Shown here piece by piece: positions 34,377 through 42,408 of a stretch of DNA of 64,000 bases. The notes below the pieces were generated by a model. That model was not told the origin of the DNA, searched no databases, and was given only the letters and a program-made list of their open reading frames with translations. The stretch comes from Microbacterium aurantiacum (GTDB lineage: Bacteria; Actinomycetota; Actinomycetes; Actinomycetales; Microbacteriaceae). How positions within the stretch are numbered: the first letter of the stretch is position 1; each line of letters starts with the position of its first letter. The translations under genes were made by a program, and so were the position numbers. The stretch lies in contig NZ_JAJPDW010000001.1 of assembly GCF_021654035.1 (NCBI RefSeq), forward strand, positions 124,001 through 188,000, in the 5' to 3' direction.

Positions 34377-35422
34377 GCCACCACCGCATCCCTACCCGGC
34401 GAGCGGCCACCTTCGTGGCTGTCGTCGCCACCGCCGTCCTCGCCCTGGCCGGTTGCGCCGGCACCGCCGGGACGAGCACCTCATCGGGCGCGGCAGGTGA
34501 GGACCGCGACCTGTCCGTGCAGCTGAGCTGGATCCTCAACGAGCAGTTCTCCCCGGACTACCTCGCCGACGCGAACGGCTACAACACCGCCGCCGGCCTC
34601 GGTCAGGTCACCCTCATCCCCGGTCCCTCAAACGGCGTGGGCGAGCTGCTGGCAGGCTCCGCCAACATCGCCATCACCGACATCGTGTCCATCGGCGCGG
34701 CGATCGCGAACGAGGGGGCGCCGCTGAAGGTCATCGGCGCCGGGCTCCAACGCAACCCCTACACCCTGGTCTCACTCGCCTCCAGCGGGATCGAAACCCC
34801 CGCGGACCTCGTGGGCAGGCGGATCGGCGTGCAGGACGGAAATACCGCACTGATCGCCGCGTTCCTGCAGGCCAACGGCATCGACGAGTCTCAGGTGACG
34901 ATCGTGCCCGTGCAGTACGACCCGGCACCGCTCGCGAACGGCGAGGTAGATGCGTTCGTCGCCTACCTCACGAACGAACCCATCACCCTCTCGATGCAGG
35001 GGCTCGACGTTGCCAACCTCTCCCTGGCGGACAACGGCATGCCCTTCGTCGGTCAGGTGATCGCCGTGACCAACGACGAAATCGCCACCCACCGCGCCGA
35101 CCTCGAGGCCTTCCTCGAGGCTAAAGTCCGCGGCTGGAACGACTTCGCCGCCGACCCCCAGGTGGGTGTCGACCTCGCCCTCTCCCAGTACGGAAAGGAC
35201 CTCGACCTCGACCCCCAAAAGGCGATCCTCAGCGCGGAACAGATCATCGAGTTGGCGACGTCCGACGACACCGCCGCGAACGGCATGCTGACCGTCAGTG
35301 AGGACCTCCAAGACAGCACCATCACCAGCCTGCAGCGGGCCGGCATCACCATCAGCGCCGCCGACTTGTTCGACCTCAGCCTCCTCGAGGAGGTCTACGC
35401 AGACCACCCAGACCTCCGCTAA
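34373..35422 (+). CDS. Orphan NitT/TauT-type ABC substrate-binding lipoprotein
   Basis: The 349-residue lipoprotein has the lipobox LALAGC and an NMT1/SsuA-like fold (LSWILNEQFSPDYLAD..., VGELLAGSANIAITD..., VGRRIGVQDGNTALIAAFL). These proteins bind sulfonates, thiamine precursors, nitrate or aromatic acids. No permease or ATPase gene follows; instead there is a terminator and a pseudogene. The transporter is therefore incomplete here, or it uses components encoded elsewhere. The AGGAG site lies just before ATG 34373. Confidence 0.85.
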   Translation: MSHHRIPTRRAATFVAVVATAVLALAGCAGTAGTSTSSGAAGEDRDLSVQLSWILNEQFSPDYLADANGYNTAAGLGQVTLIPGPSNGVGELLAGSANIAITDIVSIGAAIANEGAPLKVIGAGLQRNPYTLVSLASSGIETPADLVGRRIGVQDGNTALIAAFLQANGIDESQVTIVPVQYDPAPLANGEVDAFVAYLTNEPITLSMQGLDVANLSLADNGMPFVGQVIAVTNDEIATHRADLEAFLEAKVRGWNDFAADPQVGVDLALSQYGKDLDLDPQKAILSAEQIIELATSDDTAANGMLTVSEDLQDSTITSLQRAGITISAADLFDLSLLEEVYADHPDLR

Positions 35423-35432
35423 CGCGCAATGT

Positions 35433-35481
35433 CCCACGCCGGCCGGTCCGCCCCCACGGGGGGTGGACCGGCCGGCGTGGG
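35433..35481 (+). terminator. Strong terminator of the oxygenase operon
   Basis: A perfect 17-bp inverted repeat (35433-35449 and 35465-35481) encloses a 15-nt G/C-rich loop 11 bp after the stop of the binding-protein gene. It closes the three-gene operon and argues against lost downstream transporter genes being co-transcribed today. Confidence 0.85.
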
Positions 35482-35568
35482 GCTGCAGCATCGCGGTGGT
35501 TAGCGCGGCCTGCACCTGGCCTGGTGGCCGGCTATGGACAAGACGGAGCGTTGTTAGACCCTGCTCTC

Positions 35569-35585
35569 GTAGACATCTTGTCTAC
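35569..35585. promoter_or_regulatory. Perfect palindrome GTAGACA-TCT-TGTCTAC
   Basis: Seven-base arms with a 3-bp centre make a near-ideal repressor site. The TAGACA-N3-TGTCTA pattern resembles operators of BlaI/CopY-type or ArsR-type repressors. No intact gene starts close by; it lies at the edge of the degraded region, so it may be a leftover control site. Confidence 0.4.
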
Positions 35586-35883
35586 GGACACCGCAGGTTA
35601 ACGTCGCCAGGTGGACAACTGCTAGCGATCCCTACATCCGGTCGGCGGCGCGAACCGCAGTCACGCCGCCGGAGCACCGCATCTGCGGTTGCACCCACAT
35701 CCCGCTTGCGCGCGGCGCGGCCCTTCATTCGAGCAATAAGCAGATCCAGCGAAGCGCCCACGAGCTTGGATAACCCAAGATTGACGGTGACGAGCGCGGC
35801 GAGGAGCGCGAAGAGCCCGCCGAGGAGGGCCCGATGATGATCGGCATGACAAACAGGGCGAAGAAGAAGCTCCTGTTGTCCAC
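35582..35883 (-). pseudogene. Frameshifted small membrane protein remnant
   Basis: On the minus strand GTG 35883 begins DNRSFFFALFVMPIIIG. A shift of one base at about 35827-35832 then lets the neighbouring frame continue ALLGGLFALLAALVTVNLG and a basic tail with ARMKGRAARKRD. Joined, this is a credible two-helix membrane protein of about 75 residues; unjoined, neither half stands alone. The 549-bp stretch 35423-35971 otherwise holds only the terminator and the palindrome. It could also be a sequencing indel. Confidence 0.45.
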
Positions 35884-35971
35884 GATCTCAAGCTAGTGCA
35901 GGTGTCAACGCGGTGAGGCGGGCACTGCCCTCGACTCTCACCCGGCATCCTGTCGGCGCGAGAATGGGCGC

Positions 35972-36778
35972 ATGGATGCCGCACCGCGCCCGCTGACCGA
36001 GATGCCCGATCCGCAGTACGTCATGGTGGGCGAGGGCTACCGCATCGCCACGTATTCGTGGGGGGATCCGGATGCCGAGACGGTGCTCGCCGTGCACGGA
36101 TTCTCGTCGAGCTGCCGGGACAACTGGGTGAGCACCGGCTGGGTTCGCGACCTGACCCGGGCCGGATTCCGCGTCGTGGGCGTGGATCAGCGCGGGCACG
36201 GGGCGAGCGACAAGCCGCACGATCCTCGCGCCTACGAGATGCGTGCGTTCATCGATGACCTCGCGACGGTGCTCGACACGTACCTGATCGACTCCGCGCG
36301 GTATCTCGGATACTCCCTCGGGGCCCGCGTCGGATGGCAGCTCGCCGTCGACCGCCCGCAGCTCGTGACCCGCGCCGTTCTCGGCGGCATCCCGGACGGC
36401 ACGCCTCTGGCGCGCCTCCAGCTCGATCAGGCGAAGGCCTACGTCGCAGACGGAACACCGGTCACCGACAAGGTCACCGGCAACTACGTGACCCTGGCCG
36501 AGCGCGTGGCGGGGAATGATCTGACAGCTCTCGTCGCGCTGGCCGAGGGGATGCGCTTCGGTGAGGACGGCGACCCCGATCCGGCTCGACCTCCGCAGCA
36601 GCCGGTGCTGTTCGCCACCGGCAGTGAGGACGCGATCCTGCCGCGGTCGCTACGCCTCGCCGAGGCGACCCCGAACGGCACATTCGTCGAGATCCCGGGC
36701 CGGCACCACTTCAACACTCCGGGATCCCGGGACTTCCGCGCGGCCGGGCTGGAGTTCTTCCGCGACGCCGAGAACTGA
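35972..36778 (+). CDS. Alpha/beta hydrolase
   Basis: The 268-residue hydrolase has AVHGFSSSC (oxyanion), GVDQRGHGASDKP, nucleophile GYSLGARVGW (Ser at about 112), late Asp in GSEDAILP and His in GRHHFNTPG. The family covers haloperoxidase-like and lactone or ester hydrolases. The start is ATG 35972, without a clear Shine-Dalgarno. It is probably the first native chromosomal gene after the accessory patch, and is followed 70 bp later by a flavoprotein on the same strand. Confidence 0.85.
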   Translation: MDAAPRPLTEMPDPQYVMVGEGYRIATYSWGDPDAETVLAVHGFSSSCRDNWVSTGWVRDLTRAGFRVVGVDQRGHGASDKPHDPRAYEMRAFIDDLATVLDTYLIDSARYLGYSLGARVGWQLAVDRPQLVTRAVLGGIPDGTPLARLQLDQAKAYVADGTPVTDKVTGNYVTLAERVAGNDLTALVALAEGMRFGEDGDPDPARPPQQPVLFATGSEDAILPRSLRLAEATPNGTFVEIPGRHHFNTPGSRDFRAAGLEFFRDAEN

Positions 36779-36848
36779 CGGCGCCCACCTCCCCGCCCGC
36801 GACGCGGTTCGAGCCCGTCCCGGGTGTTCGCACGGGAGGATGGGGCGT

Positions 36849-37784
36849 ATGGCAGTGGATGTGACGGTGGTCGGCGGCGGCATTTCGGGACTCGCGTGTG
36901 CACGCGCGGCGAAGGCCGGAGGGCTGTCCGTGAGGGTCCTCGACCGCGGGCGCCGTGTCGGCGGTCGCCTCGCGAGCCGGACGCTGTGGGGTCGGCCCGT
37001 CGACCTCGGCGCGTCGTACTTTGTGGTCGCCGGGTCGACACCCTTCGCGCAGGTCGTCGCAGGTTGGCAGGAGCGCGGCCTCGCCCGGCCCTGGACCGAC
37101 ACCTTCTCGGTGGTCGACGCCGAGGGGGCCCAGACCCGCATGAGCGGGCCCGTGCGCTGGGCCGCCCCGCGCGGTCTGCGGTCACTCGCCGAGTATCTCG
37201 CAGAGGGCCTCGACGTTCGGCTCGAGACCACGATCGAGAAGGTCGAGCCGTACCGCGTTGGCGGCGAATACGCCGGAGAGGTCGTCCTCGCGATGCCCGG
37301 ACCGCAGGCGGCGCGCCTGAGCGAGAACGCGCCTGGTGCCGGAGGTGACTGGGAGCCGGTCATCGCCGTCGCGCTGCGATGGGATGCGCGCCAGTGGCCC
37401 GAGGACCTGCATGGCGCGTTCGTCGACGGCCACCCCGATATCGCTTTCATCGCCGACGATGGGGACCGCCGCGGTGACGGAGTGCCGGTGCTCGTGGTTC
37501 ACACCACGTCCTACCTCGCGCGACGGCACCTCGACGAACCGACCGGCGCCGTTCCCGCCGTCATCGCGGCGACCCGCGCGGCGTTGGGCATCGGTGTCGA
37601 TCCCGCGGAGTCCTTCGCCCACCGCTGGACGTTCGCACGCCCGGCGCATGCCGAGGGCGCGCCGTTCCACCGCGAGCCCGGGCTCTCCGCCTGCGGCGAC
37701 GCGTGGGGCGATCGCTCCGCGGTGCGCACCGCGTGGGAGTCAGGCCACGCCCTGGGTCTCGCTCTCGCCTCTGATCGGAGTTGA
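36849..37784 (+). CDS. Renalase-like FAD-dependent oxidoreductase
   Basis: The 311-residue flavoprotein begins DVTVVGGGISGLACARAA, the Rossmann FAD site, followed by VLDRGRRVGGRLASR and LGASYFVV, the pattern of the amine oxidase/renalase group. The C-terminal FAD contact is LSACGDAWGD. Proteins like this oxidise or repair reduced nicotinamide isomers, or act on small amines. GGGAGGA precedes ATG 36849. It converges on the rhodanese gene with a 28-bp gap. Confidence 0.82.
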   Translation: MAVDVTVVGGGISGLACARAAKAGGLSVRVLDRGRRVGGRLASRTLWGRPVDLGASYFVVAGSTPFAQVVAGWQERGLARPWTDTFSVVDAEGAQTRMSGPVRWAAPRGLRSLAEYLAEGLDVRLETTIEKVEPYRVGGEYAGEVVLAMPGPQAARLSENAPGAGGDWEPVIAVALRWDARQWPEDLHGAFVDGHPDIAFIADDGDRRGDGVPVLVVHTTSYLARRHLDEPTGAVPAVIAATRAALGIGVDPAESFAHRWTFARPAHAEGAPFHREPGLSACGDAWGDRSAVRTAWESGHALGLALASDRS

Positions 37785-37812
37785 GCGGCCCGGTGCCGCA
37801 CGGCCATTCATC

Positions 37813-38181
37813 TCACGGAATGACAGGCAGTCCCGTTGCCCGCTCGGCCGCGGCGATGCCTCCCGCATCCGTCACGGAGAGTCCCGCGCTTTCCATCACA
37901 GCCACCGCCTGCGCGGACCGGTTGCCCGACGCGCAGTAGACGACGTACTCGTCCTCGGGGTCGAGCGCTGCGACAGTCGACTCGAACTCGGCGGACTGGA
38001 GGTCGATGTTGACGGCACCGTCCAGGTGACCGTCGGCGTACTCCGCCGGAGTGCGCACGTCGACGATGACGGTGTCTTCATCGACGGCGATCGACGGGGA
38101 CACGGTGGCTGCACACCCGCTCACCGTCGCGGCGAGGAGGAGGGCCACGCCGATCGCCGACGCTCGCAGGCAGCGACGCAT
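37813..38181 (-). CDS. Rhodanese-domain lipoprotein
   Basis: The 122-residue protein has a lipobox (ATVSGC at about 18-23) and a single rhodanese domain: VIVDVRTPAEYADGHLDGAVNID and the active loop YCASGNRSAQ with the catalytic Cys. It would sit outside the membrane and transfer or bind sulfane sulfur. The ATG at 38181 overlaps by one base the stop of the 39-residue gene upstream (TGATG), so the two are coupled. A CsoR/CstR-like operator lies upstream of the pair, which fits control by reactive sulfur or copper. Confidence 0.88.
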   Translation of the reverse strand: MRRCLRASAIGVALLLAATVSGCAATVSPSIAVDEDTVIVDVRTPAEYADGHLDGAVNIDLQSAEFESTVAALDPEDEYVVYCASGNRSAQAVAVMESAGLSVTDAGGIAAAERATGLPVIP

Positions 38182-38300
38182 CACGCGTGCCCCTGGCATC
38201 GCTCATCCGCCGGGACGCCCCGAAGTGCGTCCTCCACGTGCTGGCCGCACCCGGCCCAGGTCGCCTTGCCGCACTGGTCACACGTCACTCGAGCGCACAT
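38181..38300 (-). CDS. 39-residue Cys-rich zinc-ribbon protein
   Basis: The start is ATG at 38300 with AAGGGG 7 nt upstream. The product begins MCARVTCDQCGKATWAGCGQ and ends ADERCQGHA. Five or six Cys residues plus His make a zinc-binding knuckle. I recognise this as a small conserved actinobacterial family (…TWAGCGQHV…), with no known role that I can name. Its stop overlaps the rhodanese start by one base, so it is the first gene of a two-gene operon. It is easily missed because of its size. Confidence 0.85.
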   Translation of the reverse strand: MCARVTCDQCGKATWAGCGQHVEDALRGVPADERCQGHA

Positions 38301-38336
38301 GTCTCGCCCCTTTCGTCGGTTCGGAGAGATCGTAAC

Positions 38337-38352
38337 ATACCCCGGGGGGTAT
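38337..38352. promoter_or_regulatory. CsoR/CstR-type operator
   Basis: ATACCCCGGGGGGTAT has arms ATACCCC/GGGGTAT around GG, the G-tract palindrome bound by CsoR-family repressors (Cu(I)-sensing CsoR or persulfide-sensing CstR). It lies 36 bp before the 39-residue gene. With a rhodanese in the operon, the CstR reading is attractive. The cognate regulator is not in the window. Confidence 0.7.
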
Positions 38353-38378
38353 CAATCGAGGGGAGCGTCCGTCGATAC

Positions 38379-39188
38379 TCACTGCCCGGCGCTGCGCCAG
38401 TCGTCGGAGGTGAGGTGGGACCCTGCCTGCGGGCCCATCTGCAGCATGCCGCCGTCGATCACCCAGCTGGCTCCGGTGACGTAGGACGTGGCGGCGGAGG
38501 CGAGGAGAACGGCGACCGCGGCGATCTCGTCCGGCGTGCCGGGGCGACCGAGAGGGATGCCGGCGCGATGCGTGGTCTCGGCATCCTCCGCGTCCATGTC
38601 GTTGATGGGCGTGGCGATCTCGCCGGGCCCAAGGGAGTTCACGGTGATGCCGTGCTGGCCGAGCTCCAGCGCCATCGTCTTCACGAGACCGCCGAGGCCG
38701 TGCTTGGACGCGACGTACGGGGAGCTGCCGACACGCGGCTGGTGCTCGTGGACGCTCGTGATGGCGATGATGCGTCCGCCGCGACCGGCGGAGACCATGC
38801 GGCGGGCCGCCGCCTGCATCCCGACGAACGCGCCGTCGAGGTTGAGGCTCACGATCTTCCGCCACTCGTCGAGGTCGATGTCGAGGAACGGGCCGCCGGT
38901 GCCGCCACCGGCGTTGTTGACGAACACGTCGACGCCGCCGAGCTCGTCCGCGAGGGCGTCGATGACCGTCGGCGCCCCCTCCAGGTCGATGGCGTCGAAC
39001 TGCACGACCACCGCGCGCTGACCCCGGGCGCGTACGGCGTCGGCGGTCTCGTTCGCGCCCTCCTCGTCGGAGTGCCACGTGATCCCGACATCCATCCCCG
39101 CCTCCGCGAGTGCGATGGCGGTGGCGGCGCCGATGCCGGAATCGGATGCGGTGACGATCGCGTATCGGGGGCTGAAGGTGTCGGTCAT
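38379..39188 (-). CDS. Short-chain dehydrogenase/reductase
   Basis: The 269-residue SDR has the nucleotide site TASDSGIGAATA (canonical TGxxxGIG with A for G), NNAGGG, the catalytic Ser in ITSVHEHQ, YVASK with Tyr and Lys at about 159-163, and a C-terminal extension ending DDWRSAGQ. It belongs to the glucose/3-oxoacyl dehydrogenase-like group that uses NAD(P)H. The substrate cannot be told. It stands alone between the operator region and the LysR gene. Confidence 0.88.
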   Translation of the reverse strand: MTDTFSPRYAIVTASDSGIGAATAIALAEAGMDVGITWHSDEEGANETADAVRARGQRAVVVQFDAIDLEGAPTVIDALADELGGVDVFVNNAGGGTGGPFLDIDLDEWRKIVSLNLDGAFVGMQAAARRMVSAGRGGRIIAITSVHEHQPRVGSSPYVASKHGLGGLVKTMALELGQHGITVNSLGPGEIATPINDMDAEDAETTHRAGIPLGRPGTPDEIAAVAVLLASAATSYVTGASWVIDGGMLQMGPQAGSHLTSDDWRSAGQ

Positions 39189-39282
39189 GGTGCGACGGTA
39201 ACCCGCGGGGATTTCCCCGACGGGGGACTTGCGGGGCGGGACCGCGATCGCTACGGGAACCCGCGGACTCGGGCTCCCGCGC

Positions 39283-40224
39283 CTATCCCAGCAGCGTGAC
39301 CCCGAACTCCGCGACGACGGTGCGCACCTCGGCGAGGTAGGCCTCGGCCTGATCCGTCAGCGGAATCGCCGATCGACCGATCCATCCGATCTCGATGCGC
39401 TCGTCGACGTCCAGCGGGATCGCGACGATCTCCGGGTCGAGGTCGTCGCTGATGATGCCGGTCGAGATCGTGTACCCCTCGAGGCCGATCATGAGGTTGA
39501 AGATCGTCGCCCGGTCCGAGACCCGGATCTCCCGCGCGCTGGACAGGGTGGAGAGGATCTCCTCCGCGAAGTAGAACGAGTTGTTCGCGCCCTGGTCAAA
39601 CGTCAGCCGCGGCAGATCCACGAGATCGTCCAGCGTCACGCGGTCGCGCGCGGCCAGCGGGTTCTTCCGCGAGATGAAGATGTGCGGCGTCGCGAGGAAG
39701 AGCGGGCGGAAGACCAGCCCCGCGTCACGCAGCAGCTTGTCGAGGACGTTGCCGTTGAAGTCGTTCCGATACAGGATGCCGAGCTCGCTGCGGAGGGTGC
39801 GGACGTCCTCGATGATGTCCCACGTGCGGGTCTCGCGGAGCGAGAAGTCGTACTCCGCCGCGTCGCTCGCCCGGACCATCCGGACGAAGGCGTCGACCGC
39901 GAACGAATAGTGCTGCGCCGACACGGCGAGTAGACGCCGGGACGGGGGACGCCCGATGTACCGCTCCTCGAGGAGGGACATCTGCTCGACCACCTGCTTC
40001 GCGTATCCGAGGAACTCCGTCCCGTCGGCCGTGAGCGTCACCCCCCGCGCGGAGCGGAGGAGGAGCGTCCGGCCGACCCGCGCCTCGAGGTCCTTCATCG
40101 CGGCCGACATCGTGGGCTGCGCGACATAGAGGAGGTCGGCGGCGGCGGTGATGGACCCCTCCGCGGCGACCTCGATGAAGTACCGCAGGTGCTGCAGGGT
40201 GACGCCGTCCGAACCGCGAGCCAT
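39283..40224 (-). CDS. LysR-family regulator divergent from mesX
   Basis: The 313-residue regulator has the N-terminal helix-turn-helix (LRYFIEVAAEGSITAAADLL, then QPTMSAAMKDLE) and an effector domain from about 95. It is divergent from the MesX-MesD genes, the usual layout for a LysR protein and its target, so it probably controls methionine synthesis in response to a sulfur metabolite. The start is ATG at 40224. Confidence 0.9.
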   Translation of the reverse strand: MARGSDGVTLQHLRYFIEVAAEGSITAAADLLYVAQPTMSAAMKDLEARVGRTLLLRSARGVTLTADGTEFLGYAKQVVEQMSLLEERYIGRPPSRRLLAVSAQHYSFAVDAFVRMVRASDAAEYDFSLRETRTWDIIEDVRTLRSELGILYRNDFNGNVLDKLLRDAGLVFRPLFLATPHIFISRKNPLAARDRVTLDDLVDLPRLTFDQGANNSFYFAEEILSTLSSAREIRVSDRATIFNLMIGLEGYTISTGIISDDLDPEIVAIPLDVDERIEIGWIGRSAIPLTDQAEAYLAEVRTVVAEFGVTLLG

Positions 40225-40233
40225 AGTGGCATC

Positions 40234-40249
40234 CTATAGATCCGGATAG
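40234..40249. promoter_or_regulatory. Candidate LysR site between lysR and mesX
   Basis: CTATAGATCCGGATAG has outer arms CTAT/ATAG and a perfect inner dyad ATCCGGAT (40240-40247). It sits 10 bp from the lysR start, where an autoregulatory LysR site is expected. The rest of the 122-bp gap shows no riboswitch-like fold that I can recognise. Confidence 0.45.
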
Positions 40250-40346
40250 CCGGGGGTGGTTTCTCGATAGCTGCGCCCCGGCTACACGATGGACCACTGA
40301 CCTCCGCAAGGCCGAGCCCGGCCGAACGAGCCACGGATCGACCGCC

Positions 40347-41339
40347 ATGACCACCACGTTCACGTTCACCACGACGACCACCCGCTTCGACGAGGACTAC
40401 GCGCCGGCTGAGGGGACCCGGGCGACCACCAACTTCGCCAACCTCGCCCGCGGCGACGACCGTCGCGAGAACCTCCGCAACGCGCTGACGATGATCGACC
40501 GGCGCTTCAACGATCTCGCCCGCTGGGACAACCCCGACGGCGACCGCTACACGGTCGAGCTCGAGATCGTCTCCGTCGGACTCCGGTTCGCCGCGGAAGG
40601 CGAGGACCGCGAGTTCCCGCTCCTCGAGGTGCTCGACGTCTTCATCGTCGATCGGCGGACGGGGGAGCGCCACCACGGGATCGTGGGCAACAACTTCTCC
40701 TCCTACATCCGCGACTACGACTTCAGCATCGCCCTGCCGGCGGCCACCGCGGCGGCCGGACGGTTCACGATCCCGGAGGACTTCGGTGTTCTGCACGGGC
40801 GCCTCTTCCAAGAGTTCGTCGACTCCGAGGCGTTCGAGGAGCGCTTCGCGGCGCCGCCTGTGATCTGCATCAGCGTGTCGACCAGCAAGACGTATCGGCG
40901 CACCGGCAACCACCACCCGGTGCTCGGCGTCGAGTACCGCCAGGACGAACCGTCGCTGACCGATGCCTACTTCGGGAAGATGGGGCTCCAGAGCCGGTAC
41001 TTCCTCCCGCCCGGGGCGAAGGCCCCGCTGGCGTTCTACTTCCGCGGCGATCTGCTCGGCGACTACTCGACCCTGCAGCTCATCGGCACGATCAGCACGA
41101 TGGAGACGTTCCAGAAGATCTATCGCCCGGAGATCTACAACGCCAACTCCGCCGCCGCCGACGTCTACCGCCCGACCCTCGACCAGCAGGACTATTCGCG
41201 CACGCTGATCGCGTACGACCGCGACGAGCGCAGCCGGCTCGCCGTCGTCCAGGGGGCCTTCGCGGAGGAGCACCTCATGAGGCCGCACGGCGCGGAGCTC
41301 CAGCGCTGGGCGGCGGCCCACCCCGCCCCCGTCGGATGA
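40347..41339 (+). CDS. mesX: MesX (DUF1852), partner of the MesD methionine synthase
   Basis: The 330-residue protein starts with a Thr-rich end and continues TTNFANLARGDDRRENLRNAL and RYTVELEIVSVGL, which I recognise as DUF1852. In proteobacteria this protein, called MesX, is needed together with MesD for folate-independent methionine synthesis under aerobic conditions. Its mechanism is not established. It is followed 31 bp later by mesD, matching that pairing, and is divergent from a LysR gene. Confidence 0.85.
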   Translation: MTTTFTFTTTTTRFDEDYAPAEGTRATTNFANLARGDDRRENLRNALTMIDRRFNDLARWDNPDGDRYTVELEIVSVGLRFAAEGEDREFPLLEVLDVFIVDRRTGERHHGIVGNNFSSYIRDYDFSIALPAATAAAGRFTIPEDFGVLHGRLFQEFVDSEAFEERFAAPPVICISVSTSKTYRRTGNHHPVLGVEYRQDEPSLTDAYFGKMGLQSRYFLPPGAKAPLAFYFRGDLLGDYSTLQLIGTISTMETFQKIYRPEIYNANSAAADVYRPTLDQQDYSRTLIAYDRDERSRLAVVQGAFAEEHLMRPHGAELQRWAAAHPAPVG

Positions 41340-41370
41340 CACCCGGACCACACTCGGAAGACCCGCTGAT

Positions 41371-42408
41371 ATGAACACCCTCCTCCCCACCTCCCTCGTC
41401 GGCAGCCTGCCGAAGCCCTCCTGGCTCGCCGAGCCCGAGACCCTCTGGTCGCCGTGGAAGCTCGACGGCGACCAGCTCGCGGAGGGGAAGCAGGATGCGC
41501 TCCGCATCGTCGCCGCCGAGCAGTCCCGCCGCGGCATCGACGTCATCAGCGACGGCGAGCAGACCCGTCAGCACTTCGTGACGACCTTCATCGAGCACCT
41601 CGACGGCGTCGACTTCACGCAGCGCGAGACGGTCCGCATCCGCGACCGGTACGACGCCAGCGTTCCCTCCGTCGTCGGCGCGGTGAGCCGCCCGAAGCCG
41701 GTCTTCGTCGACGACGCGCGATTTCTCCGTCAGCAGACCGATCAGCCGATCAAGTGGGCTCTTCCCGGCCCGATGACGATGATCGACACCCTGTACGACC
41801 GGCACTACGGCAGCCGCGAGAAGCTCGCGTGGGAGTTCGCCGGCATCCTCAATCAGGAGGCGAGGGAACTCGAAGCCGCCGGGGTCGACATCATCCAGTT
41901 CGATGAGCCGGCCTTCAACGTCTTCTTCGACGACGTCCGCGACTGGGGGGTCGCGGCCCTCGAACGCGCGGCGGAGGGGCTCCGCGCCGAGACCGTCGTG
42001 CACATCTGCTACGGCTACGGCATCAAGGCCAACAACGACTGGAAGGCGACCCTCGGGTCGGAGTGGCGCCAGTACGAGGAGTCGTTCCCGCTGCTGCAGC
42101 GCTCGAGCATCGACACCATCTCCCTCGAATCCCAGCACTCGCACGTTCCGATGGACCTCATCGAGATCCTCCGCGGCAAGAAGGTGATGCTCGGGGCGAT
42201 CGACGTCGCGAGCGAAACCGTCGAGACACCCGATGAGGTCGCCGACACCCTCCGGAGGGCGCTGACCTTCGTCGACGCGGATAAGCTCGTTGCGAGCACG
42301 AACTGCGGCATGGCGCCTCTGCCTCGGGATGTGGCCCTCGGCAAGCTCAGCGCACTGAGCGCAGGTGCCCGCATCGTTCGGGAGGAGATCGCCGGTGCCC
42401 AGTCCTGA
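41371..42408 (+). CDS. mesD: MesD-type folate-independent methionine synthase (core MetE)
   Basis: The 345-residue protein matches only the C-terminal catalytic half of MetE (SLVGSLPKPSWL..., DVISDGEQTR..., DIIQFDEPAF). It keeps the zinc and thiol site: His and Cys in VVHICYGYG, Glu in SLESQHS, and Cys in STNCGMAPL. It lacks the N-terminal folate-binding half, so methyltetrahydrofolate-triglutamate is probably not the donor. With MesX and a flavin reductase alongside, the methyl donor remains unknown. The start is ATG 41371 with GGAAGA upstream. Confidence 0.88.
   Translation: MNTLLPTSLVGSLPKPSWLAEPETLWSPWKLDGDQLAEGKQDALRIVAAEQSRRGIDVISDGEQTRQHFVTTFIEHLDGVDFTQRETVRIRDRYDASVPSVVGAVSRPKPVFVDDARFLRQQTDQPIKWALPGPMTMIDTLYDRHYGSREKLAWEFAGILNQEARELEAAGVDIIQFDEPAFNVFFDDVRDWGVAALERAAEGLRAETVVHICYGYGIKANNDWKATLGSEWRQYEESFPLLQRSSIDTISLESQHSHVPMDLIEILRGKKVMLGAIDVASETVETPDEVADTLRRALTFVDADKLVASTNCGMAPLPRDVALGKLSALSAGARIVREEIAGAQS

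Noticed and set aside
40225..40346. SAM or cobalamin riboswitch before mesX
   Set aside because: No matching conserved core or multi-stem fold could be found by eye; only a short dyad is present.
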